From an uncultured Bacteroidales bacterium (GTDB lineage: Bacteria; Bacteroidota; Bacteroidia; Bacteroidales; Bacteroidaceae): 40,605 nt of DNA. The translations under genes were made by a program, and so were the position numbers. The stretch is from the NCBI GenBank assembly GCA_902771725.1, contig CACXXT010000023.1, positions 1 to 40,605 on the forward strand, given 5' to 3'. Shown in pieces: positions 1-8,582 of this stretch (positions are counted from its first letter, which is position 1; every line of letters begins with the position of its first letter). Under the pieces are notes generated by a model that saw only the letters and a program-made list of their open reading frames with translations, did not search any database and was not told where the DNA came from.

Positions 1-422
1 CCGCTTTCGACGGTCATCTCGCGGCTCCAGCCGTCATCTTCCCAGAGCTTCAGGGTCTTCTCGCCGTCTGCATCGGCCTTCGTCCAGCGGATGGAGTACT
101 CCTGCGGCTTGTCCGCGTTGCCGGGGGCCGTAGGGGCGTATTTCTCATCCAGGATGTGCGTCGTGGAATAGTCTCTCTCGGGATACTTGACATCCTCCAG
201 GAAAGCCTGCACCCGCTCGTGAGTGACGAGGATGAGGTCTCCGTTCTTCACTTCCTGGGCCGCATCGGCAAAGGGATCGTCCACGGGCGGATCGACCGTT
301 CCCTGGCCCTGTCCCTGATCCTGTTCCTTGCCGTCGTCGGTATTGTCCACCGGGTCGTTCTTGCCGCAGTAGACAAGCAGGGGAAGCGTCAGCAGTAAAA
401 CAAGCAGTCTTCTCGTTTTCAT
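1..422 (-). CDS. Partial secreted lipoprotein (N-terminal 140 residues)
   Basis: Reading from the ATG at 422 towards position 1, the frame stays open to the window edge, so the C-terminal part is missing. The protein begins MKTRRLLVLLLTLPLLVYCG: a short basic start, a hydrophobic stretch and a cysteine at residue 19 that fits a lipoprotein signal, although the residue before it (Tyr) is unusual for a lipobox. A linker rich in Asp, Glu and Gln follows (about residues 22-45), as in Bacteroidota lipoproteins exported to the cell surface. After that comes a beta-rich segment containing KPQEYSIRWTKADADGEKTL and KLWEDDGW, which looks like an Ig/fibronectin-like fold. I cannot name the family. Similar front ends occur on secreted Bacteroidales enzymes, including some tyrosine-phosphatase-like lipoproteins, but that link is only a guess. 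It lies downstream of the minus-strand glycosidase cluster. Confidence 0.6.
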   Translation of the reverse strand, partial: MKTRRLLVLLLTLPLLVYCGKNDPVDNTDDGKEQDQGQGQGTVDPPVDDPFADAAQEVKNGDLILVTHERVQAFLEDVKYPERDYSTTHILDEKYAPTAPGNADKPQEYSIRWTKADADGEKTLKLWEDDGWSREMTVES

Positions 423-453
423 GGTGCCTATGGTTATTGTTTATCTGTCCATG

Positions 454-654
454 TCAAAGGGCGATCTCCCGGCCGAAACGGTCCTTGCAGACCTTGCGGA
501 CGGCCTCCAGGGAAGTGAAGGCCCCGGTGCCGCCGGCGGCCGTGGTGTTCACCGCGCCGGTGAGGTTGCCGGTCTCCTGGCAGTCCTCGAGGCTCAGGCC
601 CTCGGGCTTAACCAAATGACTGATTCTCTTTCTCGGAAGGTCGGCATATTTCAT
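454..654 (-). CDS. Tiny ORF, possible remnant of a helicase gene
   Basis: A 66-codon frame lies between the GH2 gene and the edge lipoprotein. The first 23 residues, MKYADLPRKRISHLVKPEGL plus SLE, resemble from memory the N terminus of Bacteroidales SNF2-type helicases, which continue SLEEWQ. Here the likeness stops at SLED. The rest (CQETGNLTGAVNTTAAGG, then SLEAVRKVCKDRFGREIAL) does not resemble the helicase. It may be a decayed fragment, a chimaera left by a deletion, or a real small protein. No strong promoter was seen. The 277 bp between 423 and 699 hold nothing else that I can support. Confidence 0.3.
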   Translation of the reverse strand: MKYADLPRKRISHLVKPEGLSLEDCQETGNLTGAVNTTAAGGTGAFTSLEAVRKVCKDRFGREIAL

Positions 655-699
655 TTCTAAAGTTGTTGATTCTTGATTATCTGTGTGTGAAAAAGAAAG

Positions 700-3600
700 C
701 TACTTCACAATGACCTTCGTTCCATCGATGATGTTGAACCCGGGACGGACGGAGGTGAATCGCTGGCCGCTGAGGTTGTAGATGCCACGTGGTGCTGTGG
801 TCTTGGCATCAGCGGGTTGGATAACATCAACGGTCGTTGGACGAATGGCTGTGAGACCGAAATCAATATACTGACCGCCACCTGCATTGTGGCACTCGAT
901 GGCAACGACGTTGTCGGCATCGGGCGTCAGTGCTGCCAGAGCTTCGGGGTTGATAGTGATGCCCTTGTAGGCTGTGAGGTAACCCGTCTCCTGAAATGCA
1001 ATTACGCCATTGAAGTAAACGGTGACATCCTCATCGTGGTAAATACGCGCCTCGAGGGAGTTTAGCTGTTGGGGCGTAAATCCACTGAGATCGAGGTGGT
1101 AACGCAAACGAATATTGGCACTGTTCCATACAGTATTGGTAACACTATTTGGTGGATTGCCAGCGCCAAAACCAGAACGGCCTTCACGCCAGTTGCCGTC
1201 GCTGAAATTGGGACTGGTCCAACTGGAGGAGACGGAAGTGGTGATGTATTTCCAGACAGCCCCTCCTGCCTCGGCCGTGGGCAACAATGGATATTCCTCA
1301 AAGCTGTAGGCACGCTGCAGAGCCCGCAGTTCATTACTACTTATAGTGATGACGGAACCCTGACGGAGGTCAGATGGCATCTGGTAATGGTCTTCGTTCT
1401 GCGAATACCACTTGAGTTCAGCAGGATTGCCGCTGGCACAGAGACCAGGGCCGGTGCCATTGGTGTTCAAGGTGGCAAGGAACCACCCATTGCCATCGAG
1501 AGCGGGATAGGTCTGGGGGGCACGGACTTTGTAGACTCCTGAGGCAAAGAGGCGCTGAGGAGTGCCGAACTTGCCCTTGGAGGGCTGCAAACTCGTACTG
1601 GTGGATACGCAGAGGCTCTGGTTATCCGTGTAGAAGAAGGCATAGTAGGTGTCACCCATACGCTCTATGTGGATGTCGAAGGCTGAGGTTCCGGGATCGA
1701 AGTACTGACGAGGAGAGGTGAATCGCTGCCAGTCCTTGGTGGTGGAGTAGTATATGGTACTCTTGCCATTAGTCTCGCAGGTCCAATAGAGGTAGTAGGT
1801 CTGGCTGTCTTCATCGTAGATCCACTCAGGTGCCACGGCCTTGGCGGTGGTATTCGTGTTTAGCACAATCTCCTTCTCGCCTACAGGCTGCCAGTTGATG
1901 AGATCGGTGCTGACCCAATGATAGAGTCCTGGCTTGGAGTGATCTGCGAGCTCTCCCAGGAGGTGGTACTCACGGCCGTCTTCGGTCTGCACCGCACGCA
2001 GGAAGGGAGCAATAACATCCAGTTTGGCGTAGTCGCCATTCATGATGCCGCGGTTGCCGTTCAGGGTTTGCCAGCGAGCTCCATCGAGGCTGTAGGCATA
2101 GTGTGGCTGGCTGCTGGAGGCGTTGGTGTAGGTCATGAGATAGGCCAGATTTTCGTTCTCGACGAACTGTGGTACTGGGGTCTTTTCGGGAACGGGAGTG
2201 ACCTCGAGAGCGGCATCATCCACATACTTGCGTAACTTCAGTCCACAGTCGATGAACTGTCCACCTGCCGTCTGAAGACAGTGGATAGCGATGATGTTGT
2301 CGGAGCCGTCGAGCTTGAGTGCAGCCAGCCCTTCTGGCAACAGGGGGAACTGCTCGTAGGAATTGTTGTAGCCAGTGACCACGCAGGCAAGCTGACCATT
2401 GATGTAGATTTCAGCATCCTCGTCGTGGAAGAGCCAAAGCCGCAAGTCAGAGCGCAGGTTCTCCTGCACCCCCTCAATTTGGAAGGTACGGCGCAGCCAA
2501 ATATCCGAGGTACTCCAAGCGGTGCGTCCGCCACCGCCAAAACCAGAGTAGCCGTTTTTCCAGCTGGTGGCATCGAAATCTGTAGCATACCAGTTCTCAG
2601 CAGGCTGGCTTGTTGTATATAGCCAACGTTGTTGTGCTGCATCACCAGCCGGGACGATGGTCTCTGCGCCCTGATAGTAGCTGCCAATGGTACGCAGGAT
2701 GCCAGCCCGCATGAGAGCCTTCTGAGCATCGCTGACTTTCAGGAGTTTGCGGTCGTAGGTGTATATTCCGTTGCACTCCTGTTCGACATCAGTAATCTGG
2801 GTGTAGACGGACATCCAGAGGCCTTTGTCGCGTTGAAGCTGCTGAAGGCGGTCGGTGTAGTTGTTGTAGAGGATAGTATAATAGTTGGCATCGGGAACGG
2901 TGATGTAGTCCATCTCAGAGCCAGACCACATATGTTCTTTGTAGAAGAGGTTGATGCCTCCGAACTCGCCACATGAAGCCACACGCTCATTGATGGGATT
3001 GGTAGCAGCACCGGGAGCCGGATAAGAGTGTACGTCAATAAAATCACCCATCTCTACATCTGTCCAACCGGTGACGGCGTGGACAAAGCGACTAGGATCG
3101 TGGTTCAGTGCCATGACATTTTCCACGCCACGGCGAGTGTGTTGCATACCAGAACCATCGTCTTGTCCCCAGGCTTCGTTGTAGACCACCCAAGCACCAA
3201 TGCAAGGATGATGGCGGGTGGCTTCTATCCATAGCTCGCACTCACGATAAAAATTCTGCTGGCTCTCGGTCTTATTGCCAATGAGACCCGGGTTGCCGCC
3301 GTTAATCATGTCCTGCCAAACAACAAGTCCATGGCGGTCGCACCAGTCGAACCAGAGATCATTCTCAACCTTGATGTGCTTGCGTACCATGTTCATTCCC
3401 AAATCCTTCATTGCCTGAAGATCAAAGATCATGGCCTCATATGAAGGAGGTGTCAACAAGCCATCTGGCCACCAGCCCTGATCCAAGGGGCCATAGAGGT
3501 AAACCGGCTTGTTGTTGAGCAACACACATGGACGGCCATTGACCATTCCACGAGAAAACTTACGCATTCCGAAATAACCACGAACGAGGTCGGACTGCTG

Positions 3601-4512
3601 ACCACTGGCACTGAGCGAGAGTTCCAGGTCATACAGGTTAGGGGTGTCCGGCGACCAAAGCTTGGCATCGGGGATGGCAAGGGTGACGAACTCTCCTGCG
3701 CGGCCATCAGCCTCAGCCACGGTTTTGGTGCCGTCTCTGACGACAATATGTACGTCGGCGGCATCGACAGAGGCATTCACCTTGATACGGACATTGCCCT
3801 CGTCAATATTAGGAATGGGTTCATAGCTTAGGATGTGAGCTGCCTCCACCGGCTCCAGCCATACAGTCTGCCATATGCCGCTGGAAGCCGTATACCAAAT
3901 GCCGTTGGGTGTGATGCTCTGTTTGCCTATGGGCTGGCCACCACGGTCCGACGGATCCCAGACGGCGACCTGCAGTTCTTGCTCACCATCAGGTTTCAGC
4001 GCAGATGTAATGTCGAAGGCAAAGGGATCACTACCACCCTTGTGCTCACCCACCTGCTGCCCGTTTACGAAAACAACGCATTGCCAGTCCACGGCACCAA
4101 AGTGCAACAAGAGGTGCTTGCCGGCATAGTCCGACGGCAAGACGAAGGTGCGGCGGTACATATGGGTGGAAGTGGTATTGGCACGATGATCTGAGTCCAT
4201 AATGCCAGAAAGAGCCGACTCCACAGGAAAAGGTACGAGGATGGCCTTGCGGAAAGAAGACGCAGATCGCTCGTAGGCATAGTTGACGCTGTTGCGCTTG
4301 AAGTAGCCCCAAACCCCATTGAGGTTCATCCACGAAGGACGTACCATGGACGGGCGAGGATACTCGGCCCAAACGTTGTCGGCAGTCAGATTCTCGCCCC
4401 AAAGGGTCATCAGGGGAGCCTTCTGCTTCTGCCAGGAAGCAGCAAAGACAGGACATGAAAGGACTGCCAAACAGAGGGCGATGAAAGAGGGTTTTACGAA
4501 AAGGTTTTTCAT
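700..4512 (-). CDS. Secreted multidomain glycoside hydrolase, GH2 plus GH43-like
   Basis: This 1270-residue protein starts with a signal peptide (cleavage near residue 24). A GH2 enzyme follows: sugar-binding jelly roll (about 40-220), Ig-like domain (225-320) and TIM barrel (about 325-610). The acid/base Glu is in YNEAWGQ (about E446) and the likely nucleophile Glu is in SCGEFGG (about E516). Beyond the barrel is module A (about 628-760), a beta-propeller resembling GH43 arabinosidases (about 785-1066), and module B (about 1085-1222), a clear second copy of module A. The tail GIYNLSGQ...GFNIIDGTKVIVK is of the kind found at the end of many Prevotella secreted proteins and may be a secretion/anchoring tag. 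The substrate cannot be fixed; beta-galactoside or beta-glucuronide with attached arabinose is possible. In the propeller the usual RDPF motif reads IAPF, so it may bind rather than cut sugar. It follows the GH43 gene by 44 bp. Confidence 0.88.
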   Translation of the reverse strand: MKNLFVKPSFIALCLAVLSCPVFAASWQKQKAPLMTLWGENLTADNVWAEYPRPSMVRPSWMNLNGVWGYFKRNSVNYAYERSASSFRKAILVPFPVESALSGIMDSDHRANTTSTHMYRRTFVLPSDYAGKHLLLHFGAVDWQCVVFVNGQQVGEHKGGSDPFAFDITSALKPDGEQELQVAVWDPSDRGGQPIGKQSITPNGIWYTASSGIWQTVWLEPVEAAHILSYEPIPNIDEGNVRIKVNASVDAADVHIVVRDGTKTVAEADGRAGEFVTLAIPDAKLWSPDTPNLYDLELSLSASGQQSDLVRGYFGMRKFSRGMVNGRPCVLLNNKPVYLYGPLDQGWWPDGLLTPPSYEAMIFDLQAMKDLGMNMVRKHIKVENDLWFDWCDRHGLVVWQDMINGGNPGLIGNKTESQQNFYRECELWIEATRHHPCIGAWVVYNEAWGQDDGSGMQHTRRGVENVMALNHDPSRFVHAVTGWTDVEMGDFIDVHSYPAPGAATNPINERVASCGEFGGINLFYKEHMWSGSEMDYITVPDANYYTILYNNYTDRLQQLQRDKGLWMSVYTQITDVEQECNGIYTYDRKLLKVSDAQKALMRAGILRTIGSYYQGAETIVPAGDAAQQRWLYTTSQPAENWYATDFDATSWKNGYSGFGGGGRTAWSTSDIWLRRTFQIEGVQENLRSDLRLWLFHDEDAEIYINGQLACVVTGYNNSYEQFPLLPEGLAALKLDGSDNIIAIHCLQTAGGQFIDCGLKLRKYVDDAALEVTPVPEKTPVPQFVENENLAYLMTYTNASSSQPHYAYSLDGARWQTLNGNRGIMNGDYAKLDVIAPFLRAVQTEDGREYHLLGELADHSKPGLYHWVSTDLINWQPVGEKEIVLNTNTTAKAVAPEWIYDEDSQTYYLYWTCETNGKSTIYYSTTKDWQRFTSPRQYFDPGTSAFDIHIERMGDTYYAFFYTDNQSLCVSTSTSLQPSKGKFGTPQRLFASGVYKVRAPQTYPALDGNGWFLATLNTNGTGPGLCASGNPAELKWYSQNEDHYQMPSDLRQGSVITISSNELRALQRAYSFEEYPLLPTAEAGGAVWKYITTSVSSSWTSPNFSDGNWREGRSGFGAGNPPNSVTNTVWNSANIRLRYHLDLSGFTPQQLNSLEARIYHDEDVTVYFNGVIAFQETGYLTAYKGITINPEALAALTPDADNVVAIECHNAGGGQYIDFGLTAIRPTTVDVIQPADAKTTAPRGIYNLSGQRFTSVRPGFNIIDGTKVIVK

Positions 4513-4556
4513 TCCGATGTGATATTTGTGGTTATGTTTTTATAATAAACAGATGT

Positions 4557-5573
4557 TTAGGGTTTAAAGTTTGCCAAAGTTGTCAAGCGGTCACCTTCAT
4601 CGTCCATCAAGAAGAGATGAGGACGGCGAACGGTACGGCCATTGATGACCTGATGGCTGTGGATAGCACAGAGAAGGCGGCCTCGCCAGTCTCGGAAGAG
4701 CATTCCATGCCCATAATTGGGGGGGGTGATGGGTTTGGGCTCCTGAACCCAAGGACCTTCGATAGTACCGGAAAGACTATAGGCCACGCCCTGTGTGTAG
4801 ACCTTACCTATCCAGCTCGTCCAAAGCATGCCCAGTCGTCCACTTTGAGTGCGGAAGAGGAAGGGTCCGTCGGTGACTTGATTGGGCCCAGTTCCCTCGT
4901 CATTTCGGCTCCATGGAGAATCGCTGGCGCGGAAGAGTGTGCGCATGGTGCCAATGGAGCCCGTGAGATCGTCGGTCAGGCGGATTCGTTCCACTGTTCC
5001 ATCGAGATTCTGCAGCCACTCGTGACAGAAAACCATGTAGGGATGACCATCGGTGTCCTCAAACAAAGTTGCATCCAAAGTGGGCATGTGAGGAGGCAGA
5101 TAGACGGGAGAAGACATCGGACGATAGGGTCCCTCGGGATGGTCGGCCACAAGGATGTGACATGCCCGTCGAGGAATGCGACGTCCAGCAACACTGTCAA
5201 TAGTGACGGCGTTATTCGTGAATGTGGCAAAATAATAGTACTTGCCCCGATAATGATGCAGCTCGGCAGCCCAAATCTGGGGGTGAGGTCCCATCCACGA
5301 GGTTGAGTCTATCTCTACTACGCTACGTGGGCCATCCCAAGTCTGCAAGTTACGGGATGTCCAAAGCAATCCGCCCGTACCTGTCATGTAATAAGTTCTG
5401 GTGGCACTATCCGCGAGGATAAAGGGATCGCTGAGCTGGATGCTGTCCATCGGGACGCCCTCACGATATCGTAGCTGGCGGCGTTGAGCCAAAGCATCTG
5501 CACCGAAAAATGAAATGGTCACTTGGACAAACATGAGTCCTAAGGTCAAAAAGATTTTCAATGTAGTTTTCAT
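4557..5573 (-). CDS. Secreted GH43-family glycosidase
   Basis: A 338-residue protein with an N-terminal hydrophobic signal (about 1-29, ending ADALAQ). It is a single five-bladed propeller of the GH43 type, whose members remove arabinose or xylose from plant polysaccharides. The catalytic base is expected at D49 in QLSDPFIL, and the pKa-modulating Asp at D167 in PTLDATLFEDTDG. A CHEWLQ motif (E185) and VTDGPFL (about D235) correspond to motifs of one Bacteroidota GH43 subgroup; which of them carries the general acid is not clear, since the more common EGP triad reads DGP here. Length is normal for a single-domain member. It is 17 bp downstream of the M64 peptidase gene and 44 bp upstream of the GH2 gene, so the three are probably co-transcribed. 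Confidence 0.85.
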   Translation of the reverse strand: MKTTLKIFLTLGLMFVQVTISFFGADALAQRRQLRYREGVPMDSIQLSDPFILADSATRTYYMTGTGGLLWTSRNLQTWDGPRSVVEIDSTSWMGPHPQIWAAELHHYRGKYYYFATFTNNAVTIDSVAGRRIPRRACHILVADHPEGPYRPMSSPVYLPPHMPTLDATLFEDTDGHPYMVFCHEWLQNLDGTVERIRLTDDLTGSIGTMRTLFRASDSPWSRNDEGTGPNQVTDGPFLFRTQSGRLGMLWTSWIGKVYTQGVAYSLSGTIEGPWVQEPKPITPPNYGHGMLFRDWRGRLLCAIHSHQVINGRTVRRPHLFLMDDEGDRLTTLANFKP

Positions 5574-5590
5574 TCCTGGTAATCACTAAT

Positions 5591-6889
5591 TTATCGCGTG
5601 TAAAAATCAATAAGTCGTCGCAATGCCCGTTGACATACGGGGCAGAACTCCTCTACTTCATTCACTTTCATCCGACACTCCTGAACAGGACGATAGACAC
5701 CCTTGGCCTGATAGCCGCCACCTTCATAAACACCCACCTTGGTGGTCAAATCGCGGCCATCGGGCTGAGTGGGGACGGAGGTGTCAGGGGACAACATATC
5801 CTGCCATTTCGACGCAAAATCCACCAATGTGGTCAGGTTCGGTTCCCATGGCTCAGTATCCAAGGGATACATCGGTTCGGCCTGACTGTCATAAGCATAT
5901 TCATCGCCCAAGCCTCCAAAGCTGTGGCCGAACTCATGGACAATAACCTCATAGCGTGAACGAGGACAGAAGGCAGAAGCTATGTTGTAGCTGTTGTATA
6001 TGCCTCCACCACCATATTCCCCAGTATTTGCAAGAATTATGAAATGTTCGAAGGGGATGCCCGTCATGATGTCATAAAGCCGCTGGAGTTGCAGAGTGGT
6101 CAGATAGCGATTAGAATAGAAAGTATCGAAATGGGAAGCAAGTGGTGTTTGCCGCCAAATTCCAAGATGGGGAATGGAAACTCCACTTTCGGAGGAAGGA
6201 GGCATTACGGCCACAAAGTTGAAACGATTCATCAGCGAGCGGAAAGGCTCGTGGGCAGAAATGGCAAGAATGCTGCTGTCGCAGACTTCAAGGAAACGAG
6301 GCATCTCGGCCTCGGTAAATCCCTCTGCTACAAAGGCCACATCTATGCAATCACGAGGGTCGCCACTATGACGAAGAAAGCGCCATGGAGTTGGACTTTC
6401 GTTGCTACGGTCACGAATCAGGATATCTAGCGGATTGATGCGATGGTGCAAGCTGGAGCGCACACGCCGATGAGTATCCAAGAGCTGACAGATGACATCC
6501 ACAGCGTGCAAAGGCATGGGGATGAGGAAGTTGTTCTCGAAACTACGTTCCACCTGCTGCGCCTCCTCCGTCTCTTGCCATTCCTGAAAGAGGGTGGAAA
6601 AGCTATGGCAATAAAGCGTATCGCCCGAAGCGGCATCAAGCACCGTCAACTGGCCGTTCCCCAAGAGCGGCAGACGCTGAAGGTTGTGACGCCGGCCATA
6701 CCATCCTGCCGATTTAGACATTTGAGCTAAAGCTATGTGCTGTGTTCGATTGGTGCCCGAGAAGAGATAATCGAGGCGAAGGGTAGAATCGGAAAAATGC
6801 TCATCGAAGACCACTTGAGCCGACAACGGAGATGCCATGCCTAATAGCATGCACCCAAGCATAATATGTATAATAGGGAGAGTTTTCAC
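5591..6889 (-). CDS. Secreted M64-family metallopeptidase (IgA-peptidase type)
   Basis: A 432-residue protein with a signal peptide ending at PLSAQ (about residue 25). The N-terminal half (about 26-165) is the beta-rich domain that precedes the catalytic part in Bacteroidales M64 proteins. The peptidase part contains the zinc motif HEFGHSFGGLGDEY (H318, E319, H322) and ends with the typical CRMK...EEFCPVC segment. M64 is the family of the Clostridium ramosum IgA peptidase; most Bacteroidota members have no proven substrate, so IgA cleavage should not be assumed. The start is 9 bp after the stop of the small lipoprotein gene and the GH43 gene follows after 17 bp. Secretion fits a role outside the cytoplasm, acting on host or dietary proteins. 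Confidence 0.9.
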   Translation of the reverse strand: MKTLPIIHIMLGCMLLGMASPLSAQVVFDEHFSDSTLRLDYLFSGTNRTQHIALAQMSKSAGWYGRRHNLQRLPLLGNGQLTVLDAASGDTLYCHSFSTLFQEWQETEEAQQVERSFENNFLIPMPLHAVDVICQLLDTHRRVRSSLHHRINPLDILIRDRSNESPTPWRFLRHSGDPRDCIDVAFVAEGFTEAEMPRFLEVCDSSILAISAHEPFRSLMNRFNFVAVMPPSSESGVSIPHLGIWRQTPLASHFDTFYSNRYLTTLQLQRLYDIMTGIPFEHFIILANTGEYGGGGIYNSYNIASAFCPRSRYEVIVHEFGHSFGGLGDEYAYDSQAEPMYPLDTEPWEPNLTTLVDFASKWQDMLSPDTSVPTQPDGRDLTTKVGVYEGGGYQAKGVYRPVQECRMKVNEVEEFCPVCQRALRRLIDFYTR

Positions 6890-6898
6890 TTGTAAAAT

Positions 6899-7408
6899 CT
6901 ATTTGATTCTGATCGTGACAGAACCAGAACTGAATCCCTCGAGAGCACTGGACTGAGTACGGCGGAGCATCCCATCGAAACCCGTCTGGATATTAGAGCC
7001 ATCAGAGGCAGAAGAACCTTGCCCCGAATACATATAGCGCCCTTGGAAACTGACACTCACGTCCCTCGTGACTCCCACAGGAACCAAAAAACGGATACTG
7101 GGGTCGTTGGGATCGTTGTCATAAACAACACTATTGTTGAAAGTCTTGGTTACTGTGGAATCTGCACCATTCATATCACGCAGATGATAGGTGACAGTCC
7201 AATTGTACATCGCTTTGTATATGAGATGCCCGATTTGATCCTGACATGCCGTGACGGTTACAGAATCACCGGGGGTTACAGGACGTGGAACGACGTTGAA
7301 TCCCTTCCAGGTAGGCATATAGGACGTGGTGTCCTCTTTCTCACATGAAAGGAAAGATAAGGTTATAACAGCCACTAATACAAGATGGAAAATAAATGCT
7401 TTCTTCAT
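6899..7408 (-). CDS. Small lipoprotein of unknown function
   Basis: A 169-residue protein with a clear lipoprotein signal: MKKAFIFHLVLVAVITLSFL then SCEK, with the lipidated Cys near residue 22. The mature part is polar and beta-rich with no motif I recognise; it contains PRPVTPGDSVTVTACQDQIG and ends SGSVTIRIK. Its first codon overlaps the maf stop codon by one base (TAATG), which implies translational coupling to maf. The M64 peptidase follows 9 bp downstream. Coupling with a secreted peptidase suggests an envelope partner, but no function can be assigned. Confidence 0.75.
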   Translation of the reverse strand: MKKAFIFHLVLVAVITLSFLSCEKEDTTSYMPTWKGFNVVPRPVTPGDSVTVTACQDQIGHLIYKAMYNWTVTYHLRDMNGADSTVTKTFNNSVVYDNDPNDPSIRFLVPVGVTRDVSVSFQGRYMYSGQGSSASDGSNIQTGFDGMLRRTQSSALEGFSSGSVTIRIK

Positions 7409-7980
7409 TATAAATTAAATTTTTGTTTCAATGTTTGATAGAGGCGTTGGACTGGCAGACCGACAACGTTGAAATACGAGCCCTGGACACACTCCACACC
7501 AATGTAGCCAATCCACTCCTGCACACCATAGGCTCCCGCCTTATCCAGAGGGTGATATGTGCTGACATAATGCTGAATCTCATCGTCATCCAGTTGCGAG
7601 AAGGTGACATCTGTCCGGCAGGAAAAAGCCACCTGTTTTTCTGTTGTGGTCAAGCATACGCCTGTGAACACCTGGTGTGTATGTCCAGAGAGCTTGTGCA
7701 ACATCCGGCAGGCATCTGACGCGTCTTTGGGCTTCTCCAGCACCTCACCGTCCAACCACACAATGGTGTCTGCAGTGATGAGCAATTCATCAGCAGCGAT
7801 GGAGGACTTGTAGGCCTCGGCTTTCGCGCGCGAAATATATAAAGGTATATCTCCCTCACGAAGATGAGCGGGATGGCTCTCGTCGATTCCCGGGAGCACC
7901 CGCACCTCAAAGGGCAGTCCCAATCCTGCGAGGAGTTCCCGGCGGCGCGGAGAATTAGAAGCTAAAATGAGTTTCATCAA
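7408..7980 (-). CDS. maf: Maf-type nucleoside triphosphate pyrophosphatase
   Basis: A 190-residue cytoplasmic protein matching the Maf/YhdE family, which hydrolyses non-canonical or selected nucleoside triphosphates (dTTP, UTP and modified bases) to monophosphates. Seen: the N-terminal SNSPRRRELLAGL, the ITADTIVWLDGEVLEKP segment with its catalytic Asp, and KAGAYGVQEW near residue 150. Length is normal. Two Met codons stand at the start; the second (MKLILASNSPRR) matches the family start best. It lies 53 bp after kdsC, and its stop overlaps the next start by one base. Confidence 0.93.
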   Translation of the reverse strand: MMKLILASNSPRRRELLAGLGLPFEVRVLPGIDESHPAHLREGDIPLYISRAKAEAYKSSIAADELLITADTIVWLDGEVLEKPKDASDACRMLHKLSGHTHQVFTGVCLTTTEKQVAFSCRTDVTFSQLDDDEIQHYVSTYHPLDKAGAYGVQEWIGYIGVECVQGSYFNVVGLPVQRLYQTLKQKFNL

Positions 7981-8033
7981 ATTCTTGAATTATATAACAA
8001 CTATCGATATTACGGTAGGGTTGGATAACAATT

Positions 8034-8552
8034 CTACCAGCCGAAAGCCTCTTTGTCCGACATCCATTTGCCTTGGGCACGTAGCACCTGCTCAAGCACA
8101 TCTCGCACGCAACCATATCCGCCACGCTTGTGGCTGATGTAGGTAGATATCTCTTTTATTTCAGGAGAGGCGTCTGCGGGACAAACAGGGCAACCGACAA
8201 TTTGCATGATCTCATAGTCTGGAATGTCATCTCCCATGTATAGGACCTCTTCATCCTTAAGATCATACTTCTCTTTCAACAACGAATAGGTTTGAGTTTT
8301 CACACTGCAACGTAAGAAGATATCCGGCACGCCAAGATATTCATAGCGTTTACGGATACTCTCCGGACGAGCACCTGTGATGATGGCCACGTGCAGCCCT
8401 TGCATGCAAGCCAGGCGGAGGGCATAGCCATCCTTAATATTCACAGTCCTCAGGGGCTCACCCTCAGCATCCTGAGGCACCGTCTCTGCACTGAGCACAC
8501 CATCGACATCGAACAGCAGTGCTCGTATCTTGGTCAAATCGTAGTTTATCAT
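8034..8552 (-). CDS. kdsC: 3-deoxy-D-manno-octulosonate-8-phosphate phosphatase (KdsC)
   Basis: A 172-residue HAD-superfamily phosphatase without a cap domain. It removes phosphate from Kdo-8-phosphate in the synthesis of the lipopolysaccharide core sugar. Seen: the nucleophile motif LLFDVDGVLS (D15, D17), the IITGA motif II, the conserved Lys in SVKTQTYSLL, and the Mg-binding GDDIPDYEIM motif. The C-terminal KRGGYGCVRDVLEQVL segment is typical of KdsC. It lies between the DUF2520-like gene (30 bp upstream) and maf (53 bp downstream) on the same strand. The adjacency of KdsC and Maf is, as I recall, common in Bacteroidales. Confidence 0.92.
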   Translation of the reverse strand: MINYDLTKIRALLFDVDGVLSAETVPQDAEGEPLRTVNIKDGYALRLACMQGLHVAIITGARPESIRKRYEYLGVPDIFLRCSVKTQTYSLLKEKYDLKDEEVLYMGDDIPDYEIMQIVGCPVCPADASPEIKEISTYISHKRGGYGCVRDVLEQVLRAQGKWMSDKEAFGW

Positions 8553-8582
8553 TATTTAGTATATTCTATATCTATTATTGGT

